DNA of 64,000 nucleotides from Wenzhouxiangella sediminis (GCF_003410055.1 NZ_QUZK01000042.1:1-64000); one strand, 5' to 3'; positions 15,588-25,020 are shown, numbered from the stretch's first letter. Notes: generated by a model from the sequence alone, not told the origin. Numbers and translations are program-made.

Positions 15588-18083
15588 ATGTCGTTTTCAA
15601 TTCGCAACAAGGGCTGGCTCGCCGGCCTGTTCGCGCTGGCCGGTCTGTGCTCGAACGCGAGCGCCGACACGGTCATCGTCTACGACGCCTCGAACTCGAT
15701 GTGGGGCCAGATCGAGGGTGAGGCCAAGGTCACCATCGCGCGGCGGGTGCTGGGCGACCTGGTGCGCGACTGGGACGAGTCCGAGCCGCTGGGCCTGGTT
15801 GCCTACGGGCATCGGCGCGAGGGCGACTGCAACGACATCGAGACGGTCGTCGCCCCGGGGCCGATCGACCGCGATGCGCTGCTCGCGCAGATCGAGGCTA
15901 TCTCGCCCAAGGGCAAGACGCCGTTGACCGCCGCCGTTCGCCACGCCGCCGAAGAACTGAAGTACCGCGACGCGCCGGCCAACGTGATCCTGATTTCCGA
16001 CGGCATCGAGACCTGCAACGCCGATCCCTGCGCGGCGGCCAGCGAACTCAGCGAGGCGGGCATCAATTTCACCGCGCACGTCATCGGCTTCGACGTGGGC
16101 GACGCCGACCAGGCGCAGCTGGCCTGCATCGCCGAGAACACCGGCGGGCAGTTCTTCGCCGCGCGCGATGCCGAAGGACTCCAGGCCGCACTGGACGAGG
16201 CCAGCCAGATGGCCACCGAGGAGGTACCCGAGCCCGAGGTGACGATCACTGCGCCCGAAACGGCGGTGGCGGGCTCGAACGTCGAAGTCAGCTGGCAGGG
16301 CGAGAAGATCCAGCCGCGCGACCTGGTCACGATCGTGCCCGCCGACGCCGAGCCGGACGCGCGCGGCCACTACCAGCGCGTGGGCGAGGAAAGCTCGGCG
16401 GTGCTGCGGGCGCCGGGCGAGCCGGGTCCGTACGAGGCGCGCTACGTCGCCAGCGCGACGGGCCAGGCGGTGGCCCGCGCACCGATCGAACTGACCGAGC
16501 CGCAGGTCACCGTCACGGCGCCGGAGACGGCGGCCGCCGGATCGGATTTCGACGTCGAGTGGACGGGTACCGTGCATCCGCGAGACAAGGTCACCATCGT
16601 CAAGGCCGACGCAGCCGACGACGCCTACGGTGACTACCTGCGCACCGGAAATGCCGAGTCGGGCACCCTGCAGGCGCCTTCCGACCCGGGTGCCTACGAG
16701 GTGCGCTACCTGCTCGAGACCGACGGTCTGGCCGTGGCTCGCACGCCGATCGAGATCGTCGAGAAGGCGGTGAGCGTGTCGGGGCCGGAGTCGGTGACGG
16801 CCGGCTCGGATTTCTCGGTGGAATGGAGCGACGTAGTCCATCCGCGCGACAAGGTCACCATCGTCGCGGCCGGTTCGGCCGAGGACGCCTACGGCGAGTA
16901 TCTCCGGGTGGGTGAGGCGCGTAGCGGCACCCTGCAGGCGCCTTCCGAAGCCGGCGATTACGAGATCAGATACCTGCTGGAAGAAAACGGCCGATCGGTT
17001 GCTGCCGCGCCGGTGACGGTCACCGGGGCGGAAACCAGCGTTTCGGGGCCCGAGTCGGTAGTGGCCGGCAGCAATTTCACGGTCGAGTGGACGAACACGA
17101 TCCATCCGCGCGACAAGGTCACCGTCGTCGGCGCCGGGGCGCCGGGCGACGCCTACGGCGAATACCTGCGCACCGGCAACGCGGCCTCGGGCAGCCTGCA
17201 GGCGCCGTCCGAGGCGGGTGACTACGAGATCCGCTACCTGCTCGAGGAAGACGGGCGCGCCATCGCCTCGGCGCCGCTGACCGTGACCGCCGCCGAGACG
17301 AGCGTTTCGGGCCCCGACAGCGCGGTCGCCGGCAGCACCGTGACCGTGTCGTGGACGAACACCATCCACCCCCGCGACAAGGTCACCATCGTGCGAGCAG
17401 GTGCTCCGGCGGATAACTACGGCGAGTACCTGCGCACCGGCAACGCTTCGGAAGGCAGGCTGCAGGTGCCGGCCGAACCGGGCGATTACGAAGTGCGCTA
17501 CCTGCTGGAGAAGGACGGCCGGTCGATCGCTTCGGCGCCGATCGCGATCACGGCGCCGGAAACGAGCGTGTCCGGGCCGCAGAGTGCCGTGGCCGGCAGC
17601 AAGGTTTCGGTTTCCTGGACCGAGACCATTCATTCGCGCGACAAGGTCACCATCGTTGCCGCCGGTGCGCCAGCCGACAGCTATTCGGATTACCTGCGAA
17701 CCGGCGGCGGCAGCTCGGGCACGCTGGACACGCCGGCCGAACCCGGCGAGTACGAGATCCGCTACCTGCTGGAGGCCAACGGCCGCTCGATCGCCAGCGC
17801 GCCGATCACCCTGACCGAGCCGGACGTCACGGTCTCGGCGCCGGAGTCCGTTGCGGCGGGCACGCGCTTCGAAGTGAGCTGGACCAACACGGTGCACCCG
17901 CGCGACAAGGTGGCCATCGTGCCGGCCGACGCGCCGGCGGATGCCGACGACGAGTACACCCGAACGGGCAATGCCACCTCGGGCACGCTGGATGCGCCCG
18001 ACTCGCCCGGCGACTACGAAGTGCGCTACCTGCTCAATGCCAGCGGCCGCGCGATCGCGAGTTCGCCGATCCGGGTCGAATGA
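15588..18083 (+). CDS. Secreted VWA-domain protein with seven tandem ~88-aa repeats
   Basis: The 831-residue protein has a signal peptide (1-26), a von Willebrand A domain (about 27-210) with a complete MIDAS (D33, S35, S37 in DASNSMWG; Thr at 111/114; D138 in ISDG) and two Cys pairs, then seven tandem Ig-like repeats (about 216-831). Each repeat carries a near-invariant HPRDKVTIV core, a YLRTGN..SG.L.AP segment and a YEVRYLLE..GR strand. It is probably an extracytoplasmic adhesion or ligand-binding protein. The repeat family is not one I can name. CTACGGAG precedes the ATG at 15588. Confidence 0.87.
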   Translation: MSFSIRNKGWLAGLFALAGLCSNASADTVIVYDASNSMWGQIEGEAKVTIARRVLGDLVRDWDESEPLGLVAYGHRREGDCNDIETVVAPGPIDRDALLAQIEAISPKGKTPLTAAVRHAAEELKYRDAPANVILISDGIETCNADPCAAASELSEAGINFTAHVIGFDVGDADQAQLACIAENTGGQFFAARDAEGLQAALDEASQMATEEVPEPEVTITAPETAVAGSNVEVSWQGEKIQPRDLVTIVPADAEPDARGHYQRVGEESSAVLRAPGEPGPYEARYVASATGQAVARAPIELTEPQVTVTAPETAAAGSDFDVEWTGTVHPRDKVTIVKADAADDAYGDYLRTGNAESGTLQAPSDPGAYEVRYLLETDGLAVARTPIEIVEKAVSVSGPESVTAGSDFSVEWSDVVHPRDKVTIVAAGSAEDAYGEYLRVGEARSGTLQAPSEAGDYEIRYLLEENGRSVAAAPVTVTGAETSVSGPESVVAGSNFTVEWTNTIHPRDKVTVVGAGAPGDAYGEYLRTGNAASGSLQAPSEAGDYEIRYLLEEDGRAIASAPLTVTAAETSVSGPDSAVAGSTVTVSWTNTIHPRDKVTIVRAGAPADNYGEYLRTGNASEGRLQVPAEPGDYEVRYLLEKDGRSIASAPIAITAPETSVSGPQSAVAGSKVSVSWTETIHSRDKVTIVAAGAPADSYSDYLRTGGGSSGTLDTPAEPGEYEIRYLLEANGRSIASAPITLTEPDVTVSAPESVAAGTRFEVSWTNTVHPRDKVAIVPADAPADADDEYTRTGNATSGTLDAPDSPGDYEVRYLLNASGRAIASSPIRVE
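16233..18080 (+). repeat. Seven in-frame tandem repeats of about 264 bp
   Basis: These are the DNA copies behind the seven protein repeats of the VWA gene. Repeats 3-6, which share SVSGP-type openings, are most alike, while the first and last are most diverged; this pattern suggests internal duplication and recombination within the array. No spacer DNA lies between units, so this is a coding repeat and not a CRISPR. Confidence 0.85.
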
Positions 18084-18092
18084 GGGAGGGAA

Positions 18093-18125
18093 TCGAACCT
18101 GCCCGGCGGTGCCGGGCAGGCTCGA
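18093..18125. terminator. Strong hairpin between convergent genes
   Basis: A 15-bp stem with a single mismatch (TCGAACCTGCCCGGC pairing with its near-complement at 18111-18125) and a 3-base loop lies in the 54-bp gap between the convergent VWA and PPC genes. There is no T-run on either side, so it may act as a bidirectional transcript end or an RNA-stabilising structure. Confidence 0.6.
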
Positions 18126-18137
18126 TGACAAGCGGTC

Positions 18138-19121
18138 TTACTTGAAGACCGTCAGTTCGAAGTCGCCCGTGCTGTCGCCCAGGGCGGTGACGTAGATCGT
18201 GTAGGTGCCGGTTTCCGGCAAGGTGGTCACGGCCATGCTGTTGGTGCCGTCGCCGCCGTCGTCGTCGCTGACCAGGTTGCTGCCGTCGGGGTTGGAGACG
18301 TGCAGCATCGCATCGAATGCGCTGGAGTTGAGCTGGATGGTCAGCGTCTCGCCGGCCTGTCCCTCGATTTCGAAGCTTTCATAGCGCTTGCCGTTGTAGG
18401 CGCGCGGCGAGTCGCTGCCCACGCTGCCGCTGTGCTGGGCGGCCGCTTCGCTCGACAGTTCGGTGACGCTCAGCTCGTAGCGGCCGGTGCTCGACGACAG
18501 GCTGCTCGCCGTGATGGTCACCGTCTCGCCGTCTTCCCCGAACTGGTGGTACATGCGGCTGTTGAAGCCCTGGTCGCCGCCGTCGTCGTCGGTCTTTTCG
18601 TTGCCGTCGGCATCGACCAGGGTCAGGAAGGCGTCGAAGTCGTAGGACTTCAGGTCGATGACCACGCGCTGGTCCGCCGAGCCGGTCAGCTGGTAGCGGT
18701 CGCCGGCGCTGGAACCATCGGAAATCTGTCCCTCGACGGTCTGGCCGATTTCGATGCCGTCGGGCGAGGGCAGGCTGCGCGCGACCACGCGGTAGGTGCC
18801 GGAGCCGCCCATCAGCGGCGAGGCCACGACTTCCAGGTTGCCGCCCTGGTCGAGCGTGCGCACGAAACCGGCGTTGATTTCCTGGTAGTCGTCGTTGGTG
18901 ATCGTCTCGCCGCCGGGCAGCGTGGCGTTGACGACGGTATCCACGCCCTCGCCGATGATGATCACCTCGACCGTCATGCCGGCCTCGACCGGGATCGTGT
19001 GACGGTTGGCAGACGGGTCACCGCCTTCGGTGAACTCGCCCGACTCGGAGAAGATTTCTTCCTGGGCGGCCAGCCCGCTGCTCAGCAGCAGGGCGGAAAC
19101 CAGGGTGATTGCCTTGTTCAT
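18138..19121 (-). CDS. Secreted protein with bacterial pre-peptidase (PPC) domains
   Basis: The 327-residue product has a signal peptide (1-19, ending SGLAAQ) and two clear PPC-type beta-sandwich repeats plus a diverged N-terminal one. The signs are paired acidic loops DDDGGDQGFNS and DDDGGDGTNS and the strand motif DFDAFL/AFDAML. PPC domains are usually C-terminal appendages of secreted peptidases; here there is no catalytic domain, so it may be a stand-alone binding or calcium-binding module. GAGGGA precedes the ATG. Confidence 0.83.
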   Translation of the reverse strand: MNKAITLVSALLLSSGLAAQEEIFSESGEFTEGGDPSANRHTIPVEAGMTVEVIIIGEGVDTVVNATLPGGETITNDDYQEINAGFVRTLDQGGNLEVVASPLMGGSGTYRVVARSLPSPDGIEIGQTVEGQISDGSSAGDRYQLTGSADQRVVIDLKSYDFDAFLTLVDADGNEKTDDDGGDQGFNSRMYHQFGEDGETVTITASSLSSSTGRYELSVTELSSEAAAQHSGSVGSDSPRAYNGKRYESFEIEGQAGETLTIQLNSSAFDAMLHVSNPDGSNLVSDDDGGDGTNSMAVTTLPETGTYTIYVTALGDSTGDFELTVFK

Positions 19122-19267
19122 GATTGGGGATCCCTCTGAAATGTGAAGACCGACCGATTATACGGCGACGGTCAAACCACATTGGACTGTTTCCGGACGT
19201 GGCTGGGGAAGCCAGGCTCGGCCCAGGCTCCAGTCAATGGCTGCTTGCATTCGCGCTGTCTCGTCAA

Positions 19268-20785
19268 TCAGGATGATTCAGCGCAACTTTCATGCGCTTG
19301 CAGCCAGGTTCTTGCCGCATCCAGCGCGGTGTCGGCCGGGACCTCCTCGTCGGGCTGAACGCCCGGGAAGTGAACCTGGCCATGGCGGTCGGCCATGTAG
19401 CCGATGGGGAGCACGATGCGCGTGCCATCCGACAGCGCATAGCCGTTGTTGGCGGTGGCGAGGCCACCGGTTTCCGATCCGAACAGGCGGGTGTTGTCGC
19501 GACCGATGAACGCGATGGCGGTCGCCTCGCCGGAGCTCGACGTGTTTGTGGAGATCAGCACGGCCACGGGCAGGTCGGGATTCGTCGGACGGAACGGCTC
19601 GACGGACACTGCGATGCGCTCGGATTTGTCCGAGTCGCCCGAAACCCATGCCGCACCCTCGCGGTATCCCCAATCGGTGACTTCGCCACCTTCGGGGCCG
19701 ACGAACCGGCCGAGGATGCCGGGGCCGGCGATGGGTCCGATTGCCGCGAGCATCGGCCACATATTGCCGCCGGTGTTGTCGCGCAAGTCGACGACCCAGC
19801 CGCACAGGTCGGGTGAGTCGATCGATTTCATTGTCCGGTGCGCGTTCTCCGCGAACTTCACTTGCGCTTGTTCTGGTGTGCCGCCCGATACTCGGGGAAC
19901 CCGGATGAGCCCGATTCGCCCACCGATTAGCTCGGCAGACAAGGGCTCGGCGGATAAGGGTTCGGCAGACTCGGCTTCTTGTTGATTCGAAGGCTCGGCT
20001 TCGCGAGGCATGGCCAGCATGGTGTGCGGGTCGTCCAGCTGTTGGACCATCATGGAGACCGCCGCACGAGCCTGTTCCCGGGTGGCCCCGTCCGGCAGCG
20101 CCGCAAGACCCGCCTGCCGGACTGCTTCCCAGTCAACGTCGTCGGCGTGCAGGTAGTTTGCGCGCAGAATCGAAATTGCTTCGAGCAGGTAAGCACGGGC
20201 ATCCGGATCTGCCGCCTGTTTGGCATCGTCAATCAACGCCAGGTCGTCGAACCAGGCCGTTCCGGAGCCGATGACGAGGGCGCCAACCGTCAGTTTTCGG
20301 GCCTCGCTCGAGGGCGGAATGTGGATACGGTATTCCTGCCATTCGGAATCGCCGCTGACGACGCGATCGCGCATGTCGTCCATGAAGATCCGGCCGTCTG
20401 GTCCCTCGAGGATGGCCACCAGGGTGGCGCTTGGCGATACATCCCGAGTGCGGATCCTCCCGCGCAAGGTTGCACCCGGGAAGCCAGACTTACCGAGCTC
20501 GATTTCCTGTGTGACGAGTGCCGATCCACCGGATGCGGAATCGGAGATTCTCAACGCTCGGGAGCCGCCAACGCTTGCCGAATCGTCGAGATCGACGGTG
20601 AGCCCACGGACCTGCAACAGCCAGGACTGCGGGTCGCCCTCCGCGTTGCTTCGCTCGAATGAACCGTTGTCGACTTGCTGTGCCGCAATCGAATGGCTGG
20701 CCGCGACTGCAGCGAGAAGCACCAACGCCAGAATGAATCGCGGGCCGACCAACTCTGGTCGGCTCCGCTTTCCCGAAAGAAGCAT
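19268..20785 (-). CDS. S41 family peptidase with N-terminal beta-sandwich domain
   Basis: The 505-residue protein has a signal peptide (about 1-35), a carbohydrate-binding-like beta domain (about 37-185), a helical linker (195-260) and an S41 C-terminal-processing-peptidase domain. Core motifs are VVDLRDNTGGNMWP (332-345) and TNTSSSGEATA, with the probable nucleophile S418 and E420, followed by GSETGG. It should act in the periplasm or outside the cell. A near-perfect small duplication (AEPLS, twice, at 274-283) sits in the linker. It lies downstream of the ggt-like gene on the same strand. Confidence 0.85.
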   Translation of the reverse strand: MLLSGKRSRPELVGPRFILALVLLAAVAASHSIAAQQVDNGSFERSNAEGDPQSWLLQVRGLTVDLDDSASVGGSRALRISDSASGGSALVTQEIELGKSGFPGATLRGRIRTRDVSPSATLVAILEGPDGRIFMDDMRDRVVSGDSEWQEYRIHIPPSSEARKLTVGALVIGSGTAWFDDLALIDDAKQAADPDARAYLLEAISILRANYLHADDVDWEAVRQAGLAALPDGATREQARAAVSMMVQQLDDPHTMLAMPREAEPSNQQEAESAEPLSAEPLSAELIGGRIGLIRVPRVSGGTPEQAQVKFAENAHRTMKSIDSPDLCGWVVDLRDNTGGNMWPMLAAIGPIAGPGILGRFVGPEGGEVTDWGYREGAAWVSGDSDKSERIAVSVEPFRPTNPDLPVAVLISTNTSSSGEATAIAFIGRDNTRLFGSETGGLATANNGYALSDGTRIVLPIGYMADRHGQVHFPGVQPDEEVPADTALDAARTWLQAHESCAESS

Positions 20786-20876
20786 TGCAAACCCCGTTCT
20801 CGATATCAGCCAGACTCGAGTCTAAGCGAAGGGCTGCCCGGGCTTCCAGGGCTGGCTCATTCGTTTCAGGGTTTGG

Positions 20877-22775
20877 CTACCAGGCGATGCCGTAGTCTTC
20901 GCCGTAGTCGCTGGCGCCGCCCTGCATGGTGCCGTTTTCCCAGTCGAACCAGATGGCCTGGGTGGGGTTGTAGACGCGGTCGACGAGATCGACGTCGTAG
21001 CCCATCTCGCGCAGCTGGTCGACGGTGTAGGGCGACAGCGAGCGCGGCACCTCGATGCGGCCGGGTTCGGCCTGGTGGGCGCCGAAGCTGCTCTGCATCT
21101 GGTAGCTCATGATGTTGTGCCGGCCTTCGGCGGCCTGCTGCACGTTCATGCCCCACTCGACCATGCCCAGGAAGAATTGCAGCAGGTTCTGGTCCTGCGT
21201 GTCGCCGCCCTGCACCGAGAAGGCCATCAGCGGCTTGCCGTCCTTCAGCGCCATCGACGGCGTGAGGGTCACGCGCGGGCGCTTGCCGGGGGCGACCACG
21301 TTGTAGGGATTGAGCGCTTCGTCGAGCACGAAGCTTTGCATGCGCTGGCTCAGGCCGATGCCGGTATTGCCCGCGATGAAGGCCGGCACCCACCCGCCCG
21401 AGGGCGTGACCGAGACCACCCAGCCGTCGGCGTCGGCGGCCTGGATAGCGGTGGTGCCGGCGCGGAAGCCTTCCTCGAAGGACATGAGGTTGGCCTGCTG
21501 GAAGCCTTCCTCGCCTTCGGCCTCGGCCTCGGGCGGGACGAGCTGCCAGCTTTGCCGCAGCTCTTCGAAGGGATTGTCGCCGGCCTGGAACTCGTACGGG
21601 TCGCCGGGCAGGTAGTCGGTCAGGTTGCGGTCCGGGTCGATGAGCTTGCGGCGCTCGGCCGCGTACTCCTTCGAAAGCAGGCCTTCGACGGGTTCTTCCG
21701 GCGGCGTGTAGGGGTCGCCGTAGTAGAAGTCGCGGTCGGCGTAGGCCAGGTTCATGGCCTGGTAGAGCGTGTGGATGTAGCGCTGCGAGTTGTAGCCCAT
21801 GGCCTTGAGGTCGAAGCCCTCGAGGATATTGAGTGCCTGCAGCATCACCGGTCCCTGCGTCCAGGTGGTGAGCTTGTGGACGTCGATGCCGCGGTAGTTG
21901 GTGGTCACCGGCTCTTCGAGCTTGACCTCCCATTCGGCCAGGTCGTCCATGGTGAACAGGCCGCCGGCCTCGCGCGTGGCGCGCACGATCTCCTCGGCGA
22001 TGTCGCCGCTGTAGAAGCGGTCGTAGGCGGCGTAGATGGCTTCCTTGCGGCTCTTGCCCTCGTCCAGCGCCTGTCGCTCGGTTTCCACCAGCTTCTTGAG
22101 CGTATTGGCCAGGTCTTCCTGCACGAAGACCTCGCCGCCGCGCGGGGCAGCGCGCTTGTCCGGGTCATCCGGGTCGTAGTGCGGCAGGAAGACATCGCGC
22201 GAAGACGGCCACCGCTCGATGACCTCGCGGCGGCGCTCCATGTTGTCGGCCTGGGCGGCTTCGATGGGGTAGCCCTCGGCCATTTCGATGGCCGGCGCGA
22301 GCACCTCGGCCAGGCTCAGCTCGCCGTACTCGGCCACCATCGTCATGAGCGAACCCGGGGTGCCCGGGGTGACGGCGGCCAGCGGGCCGTATTCGGGCGG
22401 GTACATCATGCCCCGCTCGCGGAAGAACTCCGGCGTGGCGCCGGAGGGGGCGACGCCCACGCCGTTGACGCCGATGACCTCGCCGGTGTTCGGGTTGTAG
22501 ATCAGCGCCTGGGTCTCGCCGCCCCAGCCGAGGGTGTCCCACATGGTGGCCGTGGCCGCCAGCATGGCCGCGGCGGCGTCGACGGCGTTGCCGCCGCGCT
22601 CGAACATCTTCGCCCCGGCGGTCGCGCCCAGGGGCTTGCCGGTGATCGCCACCCAGTGCTTGCCGTGCAGGATGGGCTTGGCCGTGTCCTGGGCCAGGGC
22701 GGCCGGGGCGCTTGCGCCGAGCACCAGCGCGGCCGCCAGCAGTTTGCGAATCGGGCTTGCGAACTTCGAGGACAT
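20877..22775 (-). CDS. ggt: Gamma-glutamyltransferase family Ntn hydrolase
   Basis: This 632-residue exported protein (signal peptide 1-29, APAALAQ) has the GGT fold order and the self-cleavage site FRAGTTAIQAAD, where T441 would be the N-terminal nucleophile of the small subunit. It departs from true GGTs at the glutamate-binding FRExAP segment, which here reads GVNGVGVAP, so the Arg that binds the gamma-glutamyl carboxylate appears missing. Also atypical is TTA in place of TTH at the nucleophile. It may hydrolyse another amide. The start at 22775 has GGAGA upstream. Confidence 0.85.
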   Translation of the reverse strand: MSSKFASPIRKLLAAALVLGASAPAALAQDTAKPILHGKHWVAITGKPLGATAGAKMFERGGNAVDAAAAMLAATATMWDTLGWGGETQALIYNPNTGEVIGVNGVGVAPSGATPEFFRERGMMYPPEYGPLAAVTPGTPGSLMTMVAEYGELSLAEVLAPAIEMAEGYPIEAAQADNMERRREVIERWPSSRDVFLPHYDPDDPDKRAAPRGGEVFVQEDLANTLKKLVETERQALDEGKSRKEAIYAAYDRFYSGDIAEEIVRATREAGGLFTMDDLAEWEVKLEEPVTTNYRGIDVHKLTTWTQGPVMLQALNILEGFDLKAMGYNSQRYIHTLYQAMNLAYADRDFYYGDPYTPPEEPVEGLLSKEYAAERRKLIDPDRNLTDYLPGDPYEFQAGDNPFEELRQSWQLVPPEAEAEGEEGFQQANLMSFEEGFRAGTTAIQAADADGWVVSVTPSGGWVPAFIAGNTGIGLSQRMQSFVLDEALNPYNVVAPGKRPRVTLTPSMALKDGKPLMAFSVQGGDTQDQNLLQFFLGMVEWGMNVQQAAEGRHNIMSYQMQSSFGAHQAEPGRIEVPRSLSPYTVDQLREMGYDVDLVDRVYNPTQAIWFDWENGTMQGGASDYGEDYGIAW

Positions 22776-22838
22776 GGTCGTCTCCGCTGGAAGAATCGAC
22801 CCGGATGATAGCAAGGGGGCCGAGCGAGGGCCTCGACG

Positions 22839-24083
22839 CTACTCGCGGCAGTCCTGAAGACGCCTTTCGAGATAGCGTCTTTCGGCGCCGTTCCTGGCCG
22901 CCTGGAGCGCCGAACGGTAGCTGGTGGCAGCCTCTTTGCCCCGGCCGAGCCGCCGGAGCAGGTCGGCGCGCGCGGCGTGCAGCAGGTGGTGATGGCCCAG
23001 GGCGCCGCCGGACTCGATCTCGTCCAGCCAGGCCAGCCCGGCTTCGGGGCCGTCGATCATCGCGCGGGCGACGGCGGCATTCAGGGCCACGACCGGGCTG
23101 GGCTGCATGGAAAGCAGCCGCCGGTAGAGCAGCAGGATCTGTCGCCAGTCGGTTTCCTGCGCCGACCGGGCCTGGCCGTGCAGGGCCGCGATGGCAGCTT
23201 GCACCTGATAAGGGCCGGGCGCGCGAAAGGCCATGGCGCGGTCGAGCAGGGCGTTGCCCTCATCAATCAGATCCCGGTTCCAGCGGCGCCGATCCTGCTT
23301 CTCCAGCGGGACCAGGGCGCCGGTGGCGTCGACACGGGCAGGCCGCCGCGCCTCGGTCAGCAGCAGGAGCGCCAGCAGGCCGAGCGCCTCGGTGCGGTCG
23401 GGCATCAGTTCCGCCGCCAGTCGCGCCAGCCGAATGGCCTCCGCGCAGAGGTCGTCCCGCGTGAGGGTCTCTGCTTCGGTCGCTGCGTAGCCTTCGTTGA
23501 ACACCAGGTAGATGACCGACAGCACGGCGCCGAGCCGTTCGGGCAGCATTTCCTGCCGCGGTAGCTCGAAAGCAATGCCGGCCGTCCGGATCTTGCGTTT
23601 GGCCCGCACGATGCGCTGCGCCACGGCCGATTCCTTCACCACGAAGGCGCGCGCGATCTCTCGCGTGGTCAGGCCGCACAAGCTGCGAAGGGCCAGCGGC
23701 ACGCTGTGTTCGGGCGCGATGGCCGGGTGGCAGCAGGTGAACAGCAGCCGCAGGCGATCGTCTTCGACCGCGGCGGATTCCTCGTCGATGCCGCGATCCG
23801 ATTCCGGCTCGAAGCCTGGGGGAAACGAGCAGTGGCGGTTGCGGCGCATTCCATCGAGCGCGATCCGGCGCGACACGGTGTTGAGCCAGGCGCCGGCGTT
23901 GGCGGGCAGGCCGTCGCGCGGCCAGGCGACGAGAGCCCTGGCGCAGGCTTCCTGCAGGGCATCCTCGGCTGCATCGAAATCGCCCGTCAGCCGGATCAGG
24001 CCGGCGCGCAGCCCCGCGCCGTCGCGGCGAAGCGTCGTGGCCAGGATTCGGCCCAGGGGCATGGCTGGCTTGTCGAGGGACAT
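22839..24083 (-). CDS. ECF sigma factor, ECF42-like, with C-terminal TPR/DUF6596 extension
   Basis: The 414-residue protein begins with sigma-70 region 2 ([17 protein letters not shown], about 35-51) and region 4 ([20 protein letters not shown], about 138-157), followed by about 230 residues of helical repeat sequence. This is the layout of the ECF42 group, in which the C-terminal extension replaces an anti-sigma factor in control. The gene directly upstream on the same strand encodes a DGPF/YCII protein, the characteristic ECF42 partner. No anti-sigma gene is present. Confidence 0.9.
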   Translation of the reverse strand: MSLDKPAMPLGRILATTLRRDGAGLRAGLIRLTGDFDAAEDALQEACARALVAWPRDGLPANAGAWLNTVSRRIALDGMRRNRHCSFPPGFEPESDRGIDEESAAVEDDRLRLLFTCCHPAIAPEHSVPLALRSLCGLTTREIARAFVVKESAVAQRIVRAKRKIRTAGIAFELPRQEMLPERLGAVLSVIYLVFNEGYAATEAETLTRDDLCAEAIRLARLAAELMPDRTEALGLLALLLLTEARRPARVDATGALVPLEKQDRRRWNRDLIDEGNALLDRAMAFRAPGPYQVQAAIAALHGQARSAQETDWRQILLLYRRLLSMQPSPVVALNAAVARAMIDGPEAGLAWLDEIESGGALGHHHLLHAARADLLRRLGRGKEAATSYRSALQAARNGAERRYLERRLQDCRE

Positions 24084-24133
24084 CGCACGTCACCGGGCAC
24101 GGTGCGGCACGGGCCGTGCCGCACCCGCCGGAC

Positions 24134-24487
24134 TCAGGTCTCGCCCATTCCCAGGGGTCGGATTTCGACGGCGCCGCTGGTCATGGCGGGCATGCGCCGG
24201 GCCCATTCCAGCGCCTCGTCCAGGTCGGCCACGTCGATCAGGTAGAAGCCGCCGAGCTGTTCCCGGGTTTCGGCGAAGGGGCCGTCGCTGAGGCTGTGCT
24301 TGCCGTTGGCGAATCGCACGGTCGTGGCCTGGTCCGATGGCGCCAGTTCCGAGCCCCCGCACAGGGCGCCGGCCTCGGTAAGCGCCTTGCCGAAGGCCTC
24401 GTGTTCGGCGTAGACGCGGCGCATGTCCGCTTCGGACATTTCCGCCCAGGTGGATTCCTCGCCGTAGATCAGCAGTGCATATTTCAT
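24134..24487 (-). CDS. YCII/DGPF family protein, ECF42 partner
   Basis: This 117-residue dimeric alpha/beta-barrel type protein carries the DGPF signature (LSDGPFAETREQLGG) and starts MKYALLIY. The family is defined by sequence and by genomic link to ECF42 sigma factors; biochemical roles are mostly unknown. It lies 50 bp upstream of the sigma gene and should be transcribed with it, and may be both a target and a modulator. Confidence 0.92.
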   Translation of the reverse strand: MKYALLIYGEESTWAEMSEADMRRVYAEHEAFGKALTEAGALCGGSELAPSDQATTVRFANGKHSLSDGPFAETREQLGGFYLIDVADLDEALEWARRMPAMTSGAVEIRPLGMGET

Positions 24488-24663
24488 GTCGGTTTCTCCG
24501 TAGTTGGATTGTTGTCGCCGCAGTGGGCAAGGGACCGACGCCGCAGGCGGTCGGATTTCGACAGCGATTCGGTAGGTCGATTATCCACCCCGTGGCCGTA
24601 AAGATCGCATTCGGCGCGTATCGGGCGTCGTTTCCTCACGACCGACGTGGTAGCTTTTGCATC

Positions 24664-25020
24664 ATGCAGATGATCGCCAAGTACGCCACGCGCTCGGAAG
24701 CCGAGGAGCGTGCCGCTTTCCTGCGTTCGCGCGGGATTGCCGTTCACGTCTCGGACATGACCTCGCTGCGCCTGAACCTGGCCCACCAGGGTCGGTTCCG
24801 GGCGGCGCTGTGGGCCGTGCTGCCCGAGCAGGCCGAAGACGCCGTCGCGCTGCTCGAGGATCCGGATCACCGCGCCGCCACGGCGCTCAACGAGCACGAG
24901 TTCCAGCGCCTGGAAGGCGAGGGCGCCGACGCCGCCCGGCGCACCATGATCCGCTGGCTGACGATCACCGCGCTGGTCCTGGCCGGACTGGCTGCCCTGA
25001 TTGCGGCGCTGGGCCTGTAG
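24664..25020 (+). CDS. Small DUF2007-like protein with C-terminal membrane helix
   Basis: The 118-residue protein starts MQMIAKYATRSEAEERAAFL, a ferredoxin-like alpha/beta segment as in DUF2007 putative signal-transducing proteins, and ends in a hydrophobic helix (about 94-117). The start at 24664 is picked over a longer open frame because conserved sequence begins there; ATG at 24670 is a close alternative. It ends 4 bp before nei. Confidence 0.72.
   Translation: MQMIAKYATRSEAEERAAFLRSRGIAVHVSDMTSLRLNLAHQGRFRAALWAVLPEQAEDAVALLEDPDHRAATALNEHEFQRLEGEGADAARRTMIRWLTITALVLAGLAALIAALGL

Noticed and set aside
16233-18080. Regular 264-bp periodicity as a possible CRISPR or satellite array
   Set aside because: Repeats are in frame, without spacers, and encode protein domains.
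15597-18131. 844-codon open frame antisense to the VWA gene
   Set aside because: It lies wholly opposite a gene with signal peptide, MIDAS and repeats; its own sequence is low-complexity Arg/Gly/Val, as expected from GC-biased third positions.
21075-22808. 577-codon open frame antisense to the GGT-like gene
   Set aside because: Shadow of a clear Ntn-hydrolase gene with signal peptide.
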